Of a stretch of DNA of 40,736 bases, positions 23,491 through 31,769 are shown piece by piece. Positions within the stretch are counted from its first letter, which is position 1. Each line of letters opens with the position of its first letter. The stretch comes from a virus: positions 1-40,736 of the IMG/VR virus record IMGVR_UViG_3300025652_000164. One strand, written 5' to 3'. Under the pieces are notes generated by a model. It had not been told where the DNA came from and did no database searches. It worked only from the letters and a program-made list of their open reading frames with translations. Position numbers and translations under genes: made by a program.

Positions 23491-26400
23491 ATGGCTGTAT
23501 TTATTGATACGTATGATAGTTTAAACCAAATTAACTTAACAGATAAAAATGAAAAGTTAGAGTTTAAAAATCAAACTTTTACAACAGATCAAGGGTTAAA
23601 CTTGAAAAGTTATAAACTGTTCTCAAATACAATCGATTCGTTAGAGAAAAACTATACATATAACAACCTTTCGGAAGATAAAAATATAGCTGATTTTGCT
23701 ATATTTGAAAAAACACCATTTACCCAAGACTTAAACACTAAGCTTGGATTTTATGCTACATCTCCGCAATTATCATCATCTAGATATATTAAAGTTATTT
23801 CAAATTTTAGAGATGACCCTAGTCAAATCATTTTAGATGGTGCAGCACCTGGTACACCAGATCAAAATTTATTAGTAGATTTTTTAAGTGAAGAATTTTG
23901 TGAAATTACATACGCAGATGGTAGACTAATTAAACATTTATATGTTAACGAAGGTAGTATTGATGGTGATTACTTAAATTTTACCTTTTTAAATAGCGAT
24001 ACTAGACCTTTAAGTAATCATATTTTTAAATATGCTTATGATAGTACAAATAAATACTTAACACTATTTAAGGAAGTCGCCGGAGAACAAACTGTTGTTA
24101 TACCATCTACAGTATATTTTAATAGTTTAACTGCTAGTTTTCTTACATTATCAGCAGCACCTATTAACACTGAAAATTTAGTAGCAGGGGTTATTGGTGT
24201 TAACTCGAAAATTCAGCTTGCAAATAGTGATTTTATTGATCAGTATATATATTATGATTTTGAAAATGGTAATAAATTATCAACAGATAGCGTTTCAGGT
24301 ATTAAGTATGACTTCATATCATATTTAACTTTTGAGGATTTATATTTAAGCGGTGGTAAAATATGCGGATATGCAGATTATTTTAATCTAAAAAATCATA
24401 TATCTAATGATAATGAAATACATGCTCCTTCAAAACTAGAAAATGGTATACAAAATCGCAAATATAATTCTATTCTTAATAATAGTAACACCGAAAAAGA
24501 AAATGAAAATTTAACTTTCAATTATAATTTTTATTCAAAGGAGTATAGGTTAATATCTGATAAGATAACTAAGTTTACTTTACCGGGTGATATTTTTCCG
24601 TATTCAAAGCTTAATGTAAACGATTCAACTATTAGTAAAAATGGAGCGTTTGCTGGTTTATCACCTTATTTTAGTGATAAAATATTTAAATTGCAGGATG
24701 TTAATGGTAATAATATACAAACAAGCTTCACAGAAGAAGAAGAATTTATTATTAATCAGGATGATTTATCTTTTGTTTTGTTACAGGATGGTGGGTTAAT
24801 AGGTTTACAAAATTACGGTCAGATTCAGGATAATGATATAACTGGTACTTATTTATGTACATGGTTAAAAGGTGATGGGGTGGGTGAAGGTAAATGGTTA
24901 GATAGGTATTATTTACCTTCTGAAAATAGTTATACAGCAGCATTTTCTGGTAATAAAAATCAGACATTTATTAGCTTATCACAAGCAAAAGAATATTTTA
25001 ATCAAAATGGTATAACAGATTCATTTTATGATATTGAAAGTAACATGACATTTGAACCAAATGCTACATATTTATATCAACGTGTAGGTGAGAAACAAAT
25101 TAAAACAGTTGTAGACTCACAAAGTGGTAATTTAGTTAAAGATACTTTAACAATTCAATTATCTAATCAGTATTTGTTTAATCAAAATACATTAAATTTA
25201 AATAGTCAAAATGGTTTTGATCAGACACCTTTTGAAACGTTTAATTCAAAAAACTTTAATATATCATTTGAACTTGAATTAGATAATTTATCTTCATTAA
25301 ATGCGTATCAATTATTTGGTAATTTATATGAAGATGGGATTTCTTTAAAGAATAATTTCTACTTTACACCATATATATATTTAGCTCAAGACAATCACTT
25401 GTTTATATATGATAAGAATTTAAATTTAATTCAAAAAAATACATATAACGTTCAAAAAATTATAGATACATTATATTTAGAACAGCATAATGATATTGTT
25501 TTAGTATGTAATGATAGGTTAATTAAAACTAATATATATGGTGAGATATCTGATGAAGTTGTTAACGGTGATGGATCTGGTCGTGAAATTAGAGAGCTTA
25601 TAAGATCGTATAAAGATAAAACATATATCGGTTATAATAACGTTACAATATTAGCAGATGATATAGATTTACCAGGCACGGTTAATCTGGATTTAAACAA
25701 TTTAATATCAATTAAAGAAATTAATGACCTCTCAGCTTTTAACTCAACTGTTTTTAATCTAACTGGTTTTGTAGGTTTAATCGGTAGTAGAGGTAAATTA
25801 ATGACAACAGATTTAGCAGTTAGTCTTGACGATGAAGAAAGATTTATTGTAGTTGAAAATGAACCAGGAGTTGCTGCTAACCCTATACCTGCTCTAACAT
25901 TTACAGGCACTCCTTTATCAGGTGTATATCCAGATGGTATACCTGCTAGGAGAACGTTTGATGAACCTCAGTATAATGAAATTGTTTTTTATGCTGAACG
26001 AGGTGCATTCCCAGATCCAAATATAGAATCTAAATTCGAAAAAGCAGGTACTAATCGAATAATATACGATGACCTAACTATTCAAAATGAAATAGAACCT
26101 ATTATTGATAGTATTGATAAAAGATTATATGATATAAACGTATTTGAGGAAAGGTTATATGTTCAATTTGTTAACTTACAATACCTATATAAATGTATTT
26201 CCAACCCTGGGATCTTAAGATCAGAGTTTCAAAGCACATCAGGTGAAGAACCTGACTTATATAATAAATACCTCAACGGTATACCAGAAAACTTTACAAT
26301 TGATAGAGGAGATTATAATGACATTATATCATTTAACATATCACTTAGTAGTGATTTTGAAGAGTTATTACAACCCGCAGACGGTAAAGTGCAAATATTC

Positions 26401-27642
26401 GACTCAGAAAGATATACATTATCATCGTTTAATTTAAATAGTGCAGTTGTATCAGGTTATAAAATAGATTTTATTAATGATGGTAATGAAATACAGTTAG
26501 TATCATTTGGTAAAAATAAAGTTGGTTCAATTATCGTTGATAAGTTTAGTTTAACTGATACTAAATTGTTGTGTACATATAATCTAGGTATATCAGGTAT
26601 AGATACACGTAAACAGACATATCATTTCTGTATTAATTCGATACCATCTTCAGTTACTAGTACTATATCTGAAATTTCAGCTACATACAAAAACGGTATT
26701 AATATAGATTATATATTAAATGATCAGGAGTATAATGCAGTTATAACTTATAGCAACTCTTTATCAGATAATTTTGATAGTGAAAGTGATAAAAGATTCC
26801 ATGTAGATCCAATTGGTATGCATCAGGTATATGAAAAGTATTTGGAATATCAAAATAAATTGCATTTTAAATTCAACTTAAATAGTTTTTTACCTTTAGG
26901 TTTAAATGGAGTTGAATGGCAGAATGCAGGACCACCAGCAATATCTAGTTTTACGTATGATAATCCTGCTGAAGGATTTAGCGGTTGGAATTCATTTACA
27001 GTACCAGCATCGGAAGATACAACCAATGTAGAATTATTTTTAAAAGTACCTCCCCTTAAAATTAATAATTTCTTCAATTTTAACTTTAATTTAGAAAATG
27101 GTGTTATATCACTTTACCTTAATGGGTTGAATTACGGGGCTATTAAATTCAATCCAAATTATTACCCAATCAATCGACTATTATATCCAAATTTATTTTT
27201 AAATTCACCTAATATTAAAAATGAAGCTGTTTCTAAATCTACAAAACAAAACGACTTTTTTAGTAGAGGTGGTACTATAAAGAATTATAGAATTTACAAT
27301 ACAAATTTAAATAGTGATATGATCAATTATTTGTATATGACTACATTAAAGTTGGATGATCTTAATTTTAACATAACATGCGGTACTAGGAATAATATTG
27401 AAGAAGTCAATAATTTATATAATTATAAAATACCTGGGTTTAAAAATGATACCACAAAGATTATTATAAAAAATATATCTTTAACAGATGATACTATTAA
27501 TGAACTGCTTGAATATTTAGATTTAAATATTGGCAATGCATTACCATTCAATGTACAAAAAACAGTATATAGTATCAACGGTTCTGAATATCAAGTAAGA
27601 AATAATAAAACTATTAAAATAAAAAATAACATTAATGAATAA
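23491..27642 (+). CDS. Giant tail protein with LamG/concanavalin-like domains
   Basis: 1383 residues, the largest gene in the window. A C-terminal domain (about 1140-1310) has the LamG/concanavalin A pattern: VISLYLNGLNYGAIKF, then GGTIKNYRIYNTNLNSDMIN leading to a Tyr/Met helix, as in LamG_3-type domains. A second similar beta-sandwich may lie at about 590-700 (NISFELELDNLSSLNAYQLF). A tryptophan motif (WLKGDGVGEGKWLDRYYLP, about 457-475) recurs in my memory of marine phage wedge or fibre proteins. Such domains bind glycans, so host surface recognition is likely but unproven. It overlaps the next gene by 8 bases. Confidence 0.65.
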   Translation: MAVFIDTYDSLNQINLTDKNEKLEFKNQTFTTDQGLNLKSYKLFSNTIDSLEKNYTYNNLSEDKNIADFAIFEKTPFTQDLNTKLGFYATSPQLSSSRYIKVISNFRDDPSQIILDGAAPGTPDQNLLVDFLSEEFCEITYADGRLIKHLYVNEGSIDGDYLNFTFLNSDTRPLSNHIFKYAYDSTNKYLTLFKEVAGEQTVVIPSTVYFNSLTASFLTLSAAPINTENLVAGVIGVNSKIQLANSDFIDQYIYYDFENGNKLSTDSVSGIKYDFISYLTFEDLYLSGGKICGYADYFNLKNHISNDNEIHAPSKLENGIQNRKYNSILNNSNTEKENENLTFNYNFYSKEYRLISDKITKFTLPGDIFPYSKLNVNDSTISKNGAFAGLSPYFSDKIFKLQDVNGNNIQTSFTEEEEFIINQDDLSFVLLQDGGLIGLQNYGQIQDNDITGTYLCTWLKGDGVGEGKWLDRYYLPSENSYTAAFSGNKNQTFISLSQAKEYFNQNGITDSFYDIESNMTFEPNATYLYQRVGEKQIKTVVDSQSGNLVKDTLTIQLSNQYLFNQNTLNLNSQNGFDQTPFETFNSKNFNISFELELDNLSSLNAYQLFGNLYEDGISLKNNFYFTPYIYLAQDNHLFIYDKNLNLIQKNTYNVQKIIDTLYLEQHNDIVLVCNDRLIKTNIYGEISDEVVNGDGSGREIRELIRSYKDKTYIGYNNVTILADDIDLPGTVNLDLNNLISIKEINDLSAFNSTVFNLTGFVGLIGSRGKLMTTDLAVSLDDEERFIVVENEPGVAANPIPALTFTGTPLSGVYPDGIPARRTFDEPQYNEIVFYAERGAFPDPNIESKFEKAGTNRIIYDDLTIQNEIEPIIDSIDKRLYDINVFEERLYVQFVNLQYLYKCISNPGILRSEFQSTSGEEPDLYNKYLNGIPENFTIDRGDYNDIISFNISLSSDFEELLQPADGKVQIFDSERYTLSSFNLNSAVVSGYKIDFINDGNEIQLVSFGKNKVGSIIVDKFSLTDTKLLCTYNLGISGIDTRKQTYHFCINSIPSSVTSTISEISATYKNGINIDYILNDQEYNAVITYSNSLSDNFDSESDKRFHVDPIGMHQVYEKYLEYQNKLHFKFNLNSFLPLGLNGVEWQNAGPPAISSFTYDNPAEGFSGWNSFTVPASEDTTNVELFLKVPPLKINNFFNFNFNLENGVISLYLNGLNYGAIKFNPNYYPINRLLYPNLFLNSPNIKNEAVSKSTKQNDFFSRGGTIKNYRIYNTNLNSDMINYLYMTTLKLDDLNFNITCGTRNNIEEVNNLYNYKIPGFKNDTTKIIIKNISLTDDTINELLEYLDLNIGNALPFNVQKTVYSINGSEYQVRNNKTIKIKNNINE

Positions 27643-29524
27643 CCTTAATTACAATAAACGGAAATTTAAATATACATATGGTGATGAATTTACATTATCA
27701 GGTGAAAGGTATATAGGTTATTACAATGTTGATATTGTTAAAGGCCAGGCATATCAAACACGGTACGATACAGATATTAAATTAACTAGTGTTAAAAATA
27801 TAAATTCTGAAATAAATCTTAGTGAGAAATATTTTGAACGAACCATTTTTACAGATATTAATATAACATATTCATTAGAGGACTTACTAATTAAACCAAA
27901 TGAAATAATTAATAAAAATTCATTAAATTATAAATTCAATTTAATATATGATAATTTTGTTGATTTATATAGACAAACAAAAATATGTGACCCTTTACTA
28001 CCAACCAATTTCAACGCGTTTGCTGCAGTTTCAGCAGTTGGAGATAGTATAGAATTTGAATGGTATAGTACTACCACTCAATTTATATGTGGTGATCGAA
28101 CACCAGGTTTAGAAACTCTATCAGCTTTTAGTCCAGATTTCTTATCTAAAGATTTATCTACTGCTAGTATAGCGAGTAAAAAATATCCTGATAGTTATAC
28201 GTATATTATAGCTGCAAGTGCTAGTTTATTTTTATTCAATACAGATATAAATAATACATCATTTAATTTAGAATTAAGTACCAATTCTATCGGTTCGTTA
28301 GATAGTTTATTCTTTGGTAATATTACAAGTATTGCTACAGATGATGAAAGACACTTATATATTATCGATAGGTCGCGTAGTAGTCTATATAAGTTAGATA
28401 TTAATACAATTGTAAATAAAGATAGAACTGGTCAGCGACAGGTTAAACTTATAGAAACTATTGGCGGTACTGGTAATTTTAATAATAATCTAAACGATCC
28501 AACATATGTTGAATATGGTAATGGTAATATATTCGTCTATAGTGCTGGTGATAGTGGTATTAAAAAATACACCGATTCATTAAACTTTATCAGTGAATAT
28601 AGAAATGAAATATATTTTAATAAAAATCCTTTTAAATGTATTGCTTATAATCCAAATCAAAATTTATTGTACATATTATCTGAAAATTATAATGTATTAG
28701 TTCTCGACGCTGATACATTCAATAAAGTTGATGAATATACATTTAAAAAGAATCCATTTGATATTCAAATACCTTTTATTGATTTTTTCGAAACAGCTCA
28801 AAAATTAATTTTTTCTCAAAATAATAGTAATATATATTATTTACAAACTAATAAAAATATATATAAATACTTTGTTTCTAATAAAAATGATTTAATTGAA
28901 AGATTTACTATTGATTATAGTTTCGGTGATATACCTTTCTGGAATACAACATTTACAGCTTTCTCTGCTACAGAAGCAAAGTGGTCAGATTTACCAAATT
29001 TTGATAAATTTTACTTTACAACTGGTGGTACGACAATAGTACCGGGTAATGGTCCTTATGATCGGCTATTAGCATTAAGCAATACGAAGATTTTTGAGTT
29101 TCTTGAAACTGATGATTTTATATCTCTACTTAATAACGAGAATCCAAATTTTTATAATAAATCTTCAATTGAATTGAATAATGAATACTTCAATAATATA
29201 ACGTTGAATCAAAGTATATATAAATTAATTTATAATATCAATTTACTATCTGCTAATGTTAATAAGCAAATGTTTGCTGAATTCGATCTAGATACATATC
29301 TAAGATTCAAAGACTTTAATGAATTTGATTACTTTGATAAATCAGTGTTAGATATTGATGACATGAAACAGTTTTTTGTAGGAGTTAATGAAACAGTTAA
29401 CGGTAATACCCTTAACCGGGTTTTAACTGAGATATACGATTACCAAGAAAAATTCTTATATTTTGTTAGAACAAGGATACAAAATAAAAGAATACCATCT
29501 TTAGTTACTGTAGTTATACCATAA
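27635..29524 (+). CDS. Beta-propeller (NHL-like) tail protein
   Basis: 629 residues. Residues about 180-490 contain repeated units typical of NHL/6-bladed propellers: SIATDDERHLYIIDRSRSSL, then IFVYSAGDSGIKKYTDSL, then CIAYNPNQNLLYILSENYNV, then IYYLQTNKNIYKYF. The N-terminus (1-130) and the helical C-terminus (about 500-629, ending in a basic segment RIQNKRIPS) are not recognised. Its start overlaps the giant gene, so both are coupled and probably form one appendage. A propeller could bind a host ligand or act as a structural hub. Confidence 0.6.
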   Translation: MNNLNYNKRKFKYTYGDEFTLSGERYIGYYNVDIVKGQAYQTRYDTDIKLTSVKNINSEINLSEKYFERTIFTDINITYSLEDLLIKPNEIINKNSLNYKFNLIYDNFVDLYRQTKICDPLLPTNFNAFAAVSAVGDSIEFEWYSTTTQFICGDRTPGLETLSAFSPDFLSKDLSTASIASKKYPDSYTYIIAASASLFLFNTDINNTSFNLELSTNSIGSLDSLFFGNITSIATDDERHLYIIDRSRSSLYKLDINTIVNKDRTGQRQVKLIETIGGTGNFNNNLNDPTYVEYGNGNIFVYSAGDSGIKKYTDSLNFISEYRNEIYFNKNPFKCIAYNPNQNLLYILSENYNVLVLDADTFNKVDEYTFKKNPFDIQIPFIDFFETAQKLIFSQNNSNIYYLQTNKNIYKYFVSNKNDLIERFTIDYSFGDIPFWNTTFTAFSATEAKWSDLPNFDKFYFTTGGTTIVPGNGPYDRLLALSNTKIFEFLETDDFISLLNNENPNFYNKSSIELNNEYFNNITLNQSIYKLIYNINLLSANVNKQMFAEFDLDTYLRFKDFNEFDYFDKSVLDIDDMKQFFVGVNETVNGNTLNRVLTEIYDYQEKFLYFVRTRIQNKRIPSLVTVVIP

Positions 29525-29527
29525 ATA
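29520..29527 (+). promoter_or_regulatory. Late promoter element CATAAATA, 5 bases before ATG
   Basis: Overlaps the last codons of the previous gene; then AATAT and ATG at 29533. Confidence 0.6.
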
Positions 29528-29532
29528 AATAT

Positions 29533-30492
29533 ATGGGTGTTCCAATATATAAGGATTTAACAGGTAAGGTGATAGCTTTTAGTTATTACGGGTTATTAAA
29601 AACTGGAGATAATATCGAGATTCCAACACAAGCTGGAGGTGGTCGCGATGCCACTGTAGTAACACCTAACCCAGCTGCAAAAGGGGACGCTGACCCTAGA
29701 GCGGTTGTCGGTATTAGTGATGGTTGTGGTAATAGAACATCGTTGATGTTAGGTAGAAACCAAGCCGGCGCAACCATGTGTGGTCCATTTCTTATAAGTG
29801 ATGATGATAATTTTGGTTGTGTTGACACATTTAACTCAAATAGTACAATTGCTTTACAGGTAGATAATGGTGGTGCGTGTATTAAGGATGCTTTACATGT
29901 AGATGGTAGTGTTGGTACATTGACATCTACAATTAGAGGTGATTTTTGCAATATTGGTAATACATGTGTTGCTAACGATGGAGATACCGGTACCGGTAAT
30001 TTAAACGTACAATGCAATACAACTTTAGGTAGTACTAATGATAATTTTACTGTTTCATGCGGTGATTTTTTCGTCGGTGGTACCAGTGCCCCTAATGGTA
30101 GATGTGCATCTATAGATGCAGCGACCGGTAATACGTTTATTAAAGGTGTTTTAACAGTAGATGGAGATATAAGAGGGAAGAATGATATTATTGCTTTCTA
30201 TACTTCAGATGAAAGATTAAAAACTGATTTAAATAAAATTGAAAATTCTAATTCGATAATTAATAGTTTAACAGGTTATACATTTAACTGGGATAGCACT
30301 AAGATTGATAGAGAAGGTAGTGATATTGGTATAATGGCTCAAGATGCACAAAAGGTATTACCTGTTATAGTCAAAGAGAGAGATAATGGATATCTTGCAG
30401 TTGACTATATAAAATTGATACCGGTAATGATTGAAGAAATTAAGAGTTTAAATAACAGAATTATTACCTTAGAAGAGCAATTAAATAATTAA
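29533..30492 (+). CDS. Tail fibre with S74 chaperone domain, cysteine-rich shaft
   Basis: 319 residues. The C-terminal domain (about 217-319) is a peptidase S74 intramolecular chaperone: TSDERLKTDL with Ser225-Asp226, the expected self-cleavage point, then SLTGYTFNW, GIMAQDAQKVLP, YLAVDYIKLIPVMIEEI and a terminal coiled coil. The family trims itself after helping a trimeric beta shaft fold. The shaft has nine cysteines (65, 83, 96, 116, 139, 145, 161, 176, 191), unusual for a cytoplasmically assembled fibre. The N-terminal YYGLLKTGDNIEI is shared with the next gene. Confidence 0.85.
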   Translation: MGVPIYKDLTGKVIAFSYYGLLKTGDNIEIPTQAGGGRDATVVTPNPAAKGDADPRAVVGISDGCGNRTSLMLGRNQAGATMCGPFLISDDDNFGCVDTFNSNSTIALQVDNGGACIKDALHVDGSVGTLTSTIRGDFCNIGNTCVANDGDTGTGNLNVQCNTTLGSTNDNFTVSCGDFFVGGTSAPNGRCASIDAATGNTFIKGVLTVDGDIRGKNDIIAFYTSDERLKTDLNKIENSNSIINSLTGYTFNWDSTKIDREGSDIGIMAQDAQKVLPVIVKERDNGYLAVDYIKLIPVMIEEIKSLNNRIITLEEQLNN

Positions 30493-30495
30493 ATA
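30488..30495 (+). promoter_or_regulatory. Late promoter ATTAAATA followed by CTATT and ATG
   Basis: ATTAAATACTATT immediately precedes the ATG at 30501. It matches the extended T4 late consensus TATAAATACTATT at 12 of 13 positions. Confidence 0.7.
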
Positions 30496-30500
30496 CTATT

Positions 30501-31268
30501 ATGGGACTTAGCTTACAAAATAGAGACATTAATGCCACTTACGATGGGTTGTTAAAATTTACCGACAACCAAGAAATTTTATTAGGTCAAAAAATAGTCA
30601 CTGACGGGTTAGGTAATGAAACAGCTTTAACTCTTGGTGTGGATAACGCAGGTATTAAAATTAGCGGTCCGATTACATCAACAACGTGTATTGATGCATG
30701 TCTTGGTATTAGTACAAGCAGTACACTAGGTGTAGTAGGTGATGCAAATTTTCAAAGTGATGTTTATATTAATGGTGACCTTACAACGAGTTCAAATTTA
30801 ACAGCTAATAATTTTAAATTTACCGGGACTGGTACAGTCTTAGGCAATACAAGTCTAGAAGGAGCATTAAGCGTTGATGGATTTACAACTCTAAGTGATG
30901 ATACTACGGTTGATGGCACTTTAGATGTTACTGGTAACACTACAATTGGTGGTACATTAAATGTTACAGGTGATATTATAGCCTTTTCTACATCTGATAA
31001 CCGTAAAAAAGATAACTTAACTCAGTTAGATTTAGAGACTGTCTTTGAATCTATTACAGGTTATGAATTCGAATGGAATAAAAAATCAAATCAAACAGGT
31101 AAAAGCTACGGATTCATAGCTCAAGATGTTCAAAAGGTATTACCTGAATTGGTAAGAGAAGGTAAAGACGGTTATTTAGCTGTTGATTATATCAAGATTA
31201 TACCTTTCTTATTCGAAAAGGTAAAGCAACTGACTAGTGAGTTAGAAGATTTAAAAGCTAATAGTTAA
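30501..31268 (+). CDS. Tail fibre paralogue with S74 chaperone domain
   Basis: 255 residues. The S74 domain (about 157-255) has TSDNRKKDNL with Ser165-Asp166, SITGYEFEW, GFIAQDVQKVLPELV, YLAVDYIKIIPFLFE and a final coiled coil. The shaft (about 45-155) is a repeat-like triple-beta sequence rich in Thr, Gly and Asn (TLDVTGNTTIGGTLNVTGD). The N-terminal YDGLLKFTDNQEI matches the anchor of the preceding fibre, while the shafts differ in sequence. It is the last gene of the plus-strand fibre block and ends on a shared TTAA with the minus gene. Confidence 0.85.
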   Translation: MGLSLQNRDINATYDGLLKFTDNQEILLGQKIVTDGLGNETALTLGVDNAGIKISGPITSTTCIDACLGISTSSTLGVVGDANFQSDVYINGDLTTSSNLTANNFKFTGTGTVLGNTSLEGALSVDGFTTLSDDTTVDGTLDVTGNTTIGGTLNVTGDIIAFSTSDNRKKDNLTQLDLETVFESITGYEFEWNKKSNQTGKSYGFIAQDVQKVLPELVREGKDGYLAVDYIKIIPFLFEKVKQLTSELEDLKANS

Positions 31269-31762
31269 TTTATATCAGTCATAGTATAAGCATTATTATG
31301 CTTATCTTTAATAACCAATAAAGACTTTTCACCACTTAAACTGTAAGATTGTATACCTAATAAATTTAAATTTAAATCAGATACATTAAAGTCAGATTTA
31401 AAAATATTTAATATTATTGTCGCAGCATTACCATTACTATAGTAAAATTTAGCATACCCTTCAGCTGAAATACCTTGAAAATCTGAACCGTATAAATTAT
31501 TAACCGTTGCTGGTGGTACATATAGATAATTATCATTTACAGCTGATAAAGTACTATTAAAAAATTTAGTTTTAATACCATCAAAATTAAATTCTGTTTT
31601 GTATATACCAATATAGCCATTATTATCACCTCTATTTACATTTGTTAAGTTAAATGTAACATCTGTTAAATCGTTATATACAAACGTCTGAGATGTAGAT
31701 ACATCACCACCAGATGGGAATGTCTCTGAACTTAAATAAACTGTTAAGGTTTCTATGTTCAT
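31265..31762 (-). CDS. Small beta-rich baseplate/tail protein
   Basis: 165 residues from the ATG at 31762, 7 bases after the stop of the upstream gene; a longer frame from 31795 would overlap that gene. Unrecognised. Alternating hydrophobic and polar residues with Thr/Asn/Ser suggest a beta-sandwich (IETLTVYLSSETF, TFVYNDLTDVTFNLTNVNRG, SLLVIKDKHNNAYTM). It is the last gene of the leftward baseplate operon and could be a wedge-tip or fibre attachment protein. Confidence 0.6.
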   Translation of the reverse strand: MNIETLTVYLSSETFPSGGDVSTSQTFVYNDLTDVTFNLTNVNRGDNNGYIGIYKTEFNFDGIKTKFFNSTLSAVNDNYLYVPPATVNNLYGSDFQGISAEGYAKFYYSNGNAATIILNIFKSDFNVSDLNLNLLGIQSYSLSGEKSLLVIKDKHNNAYTMTDIN

Positions 31763-31769
31763 AATTATA

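Noticed and set aside
29586-30017. A 143-codon minus-strand frame
   Set aside because: Shadow of the cysteine-rich S74 fibre gene. No late or early promoter spacing at its start.
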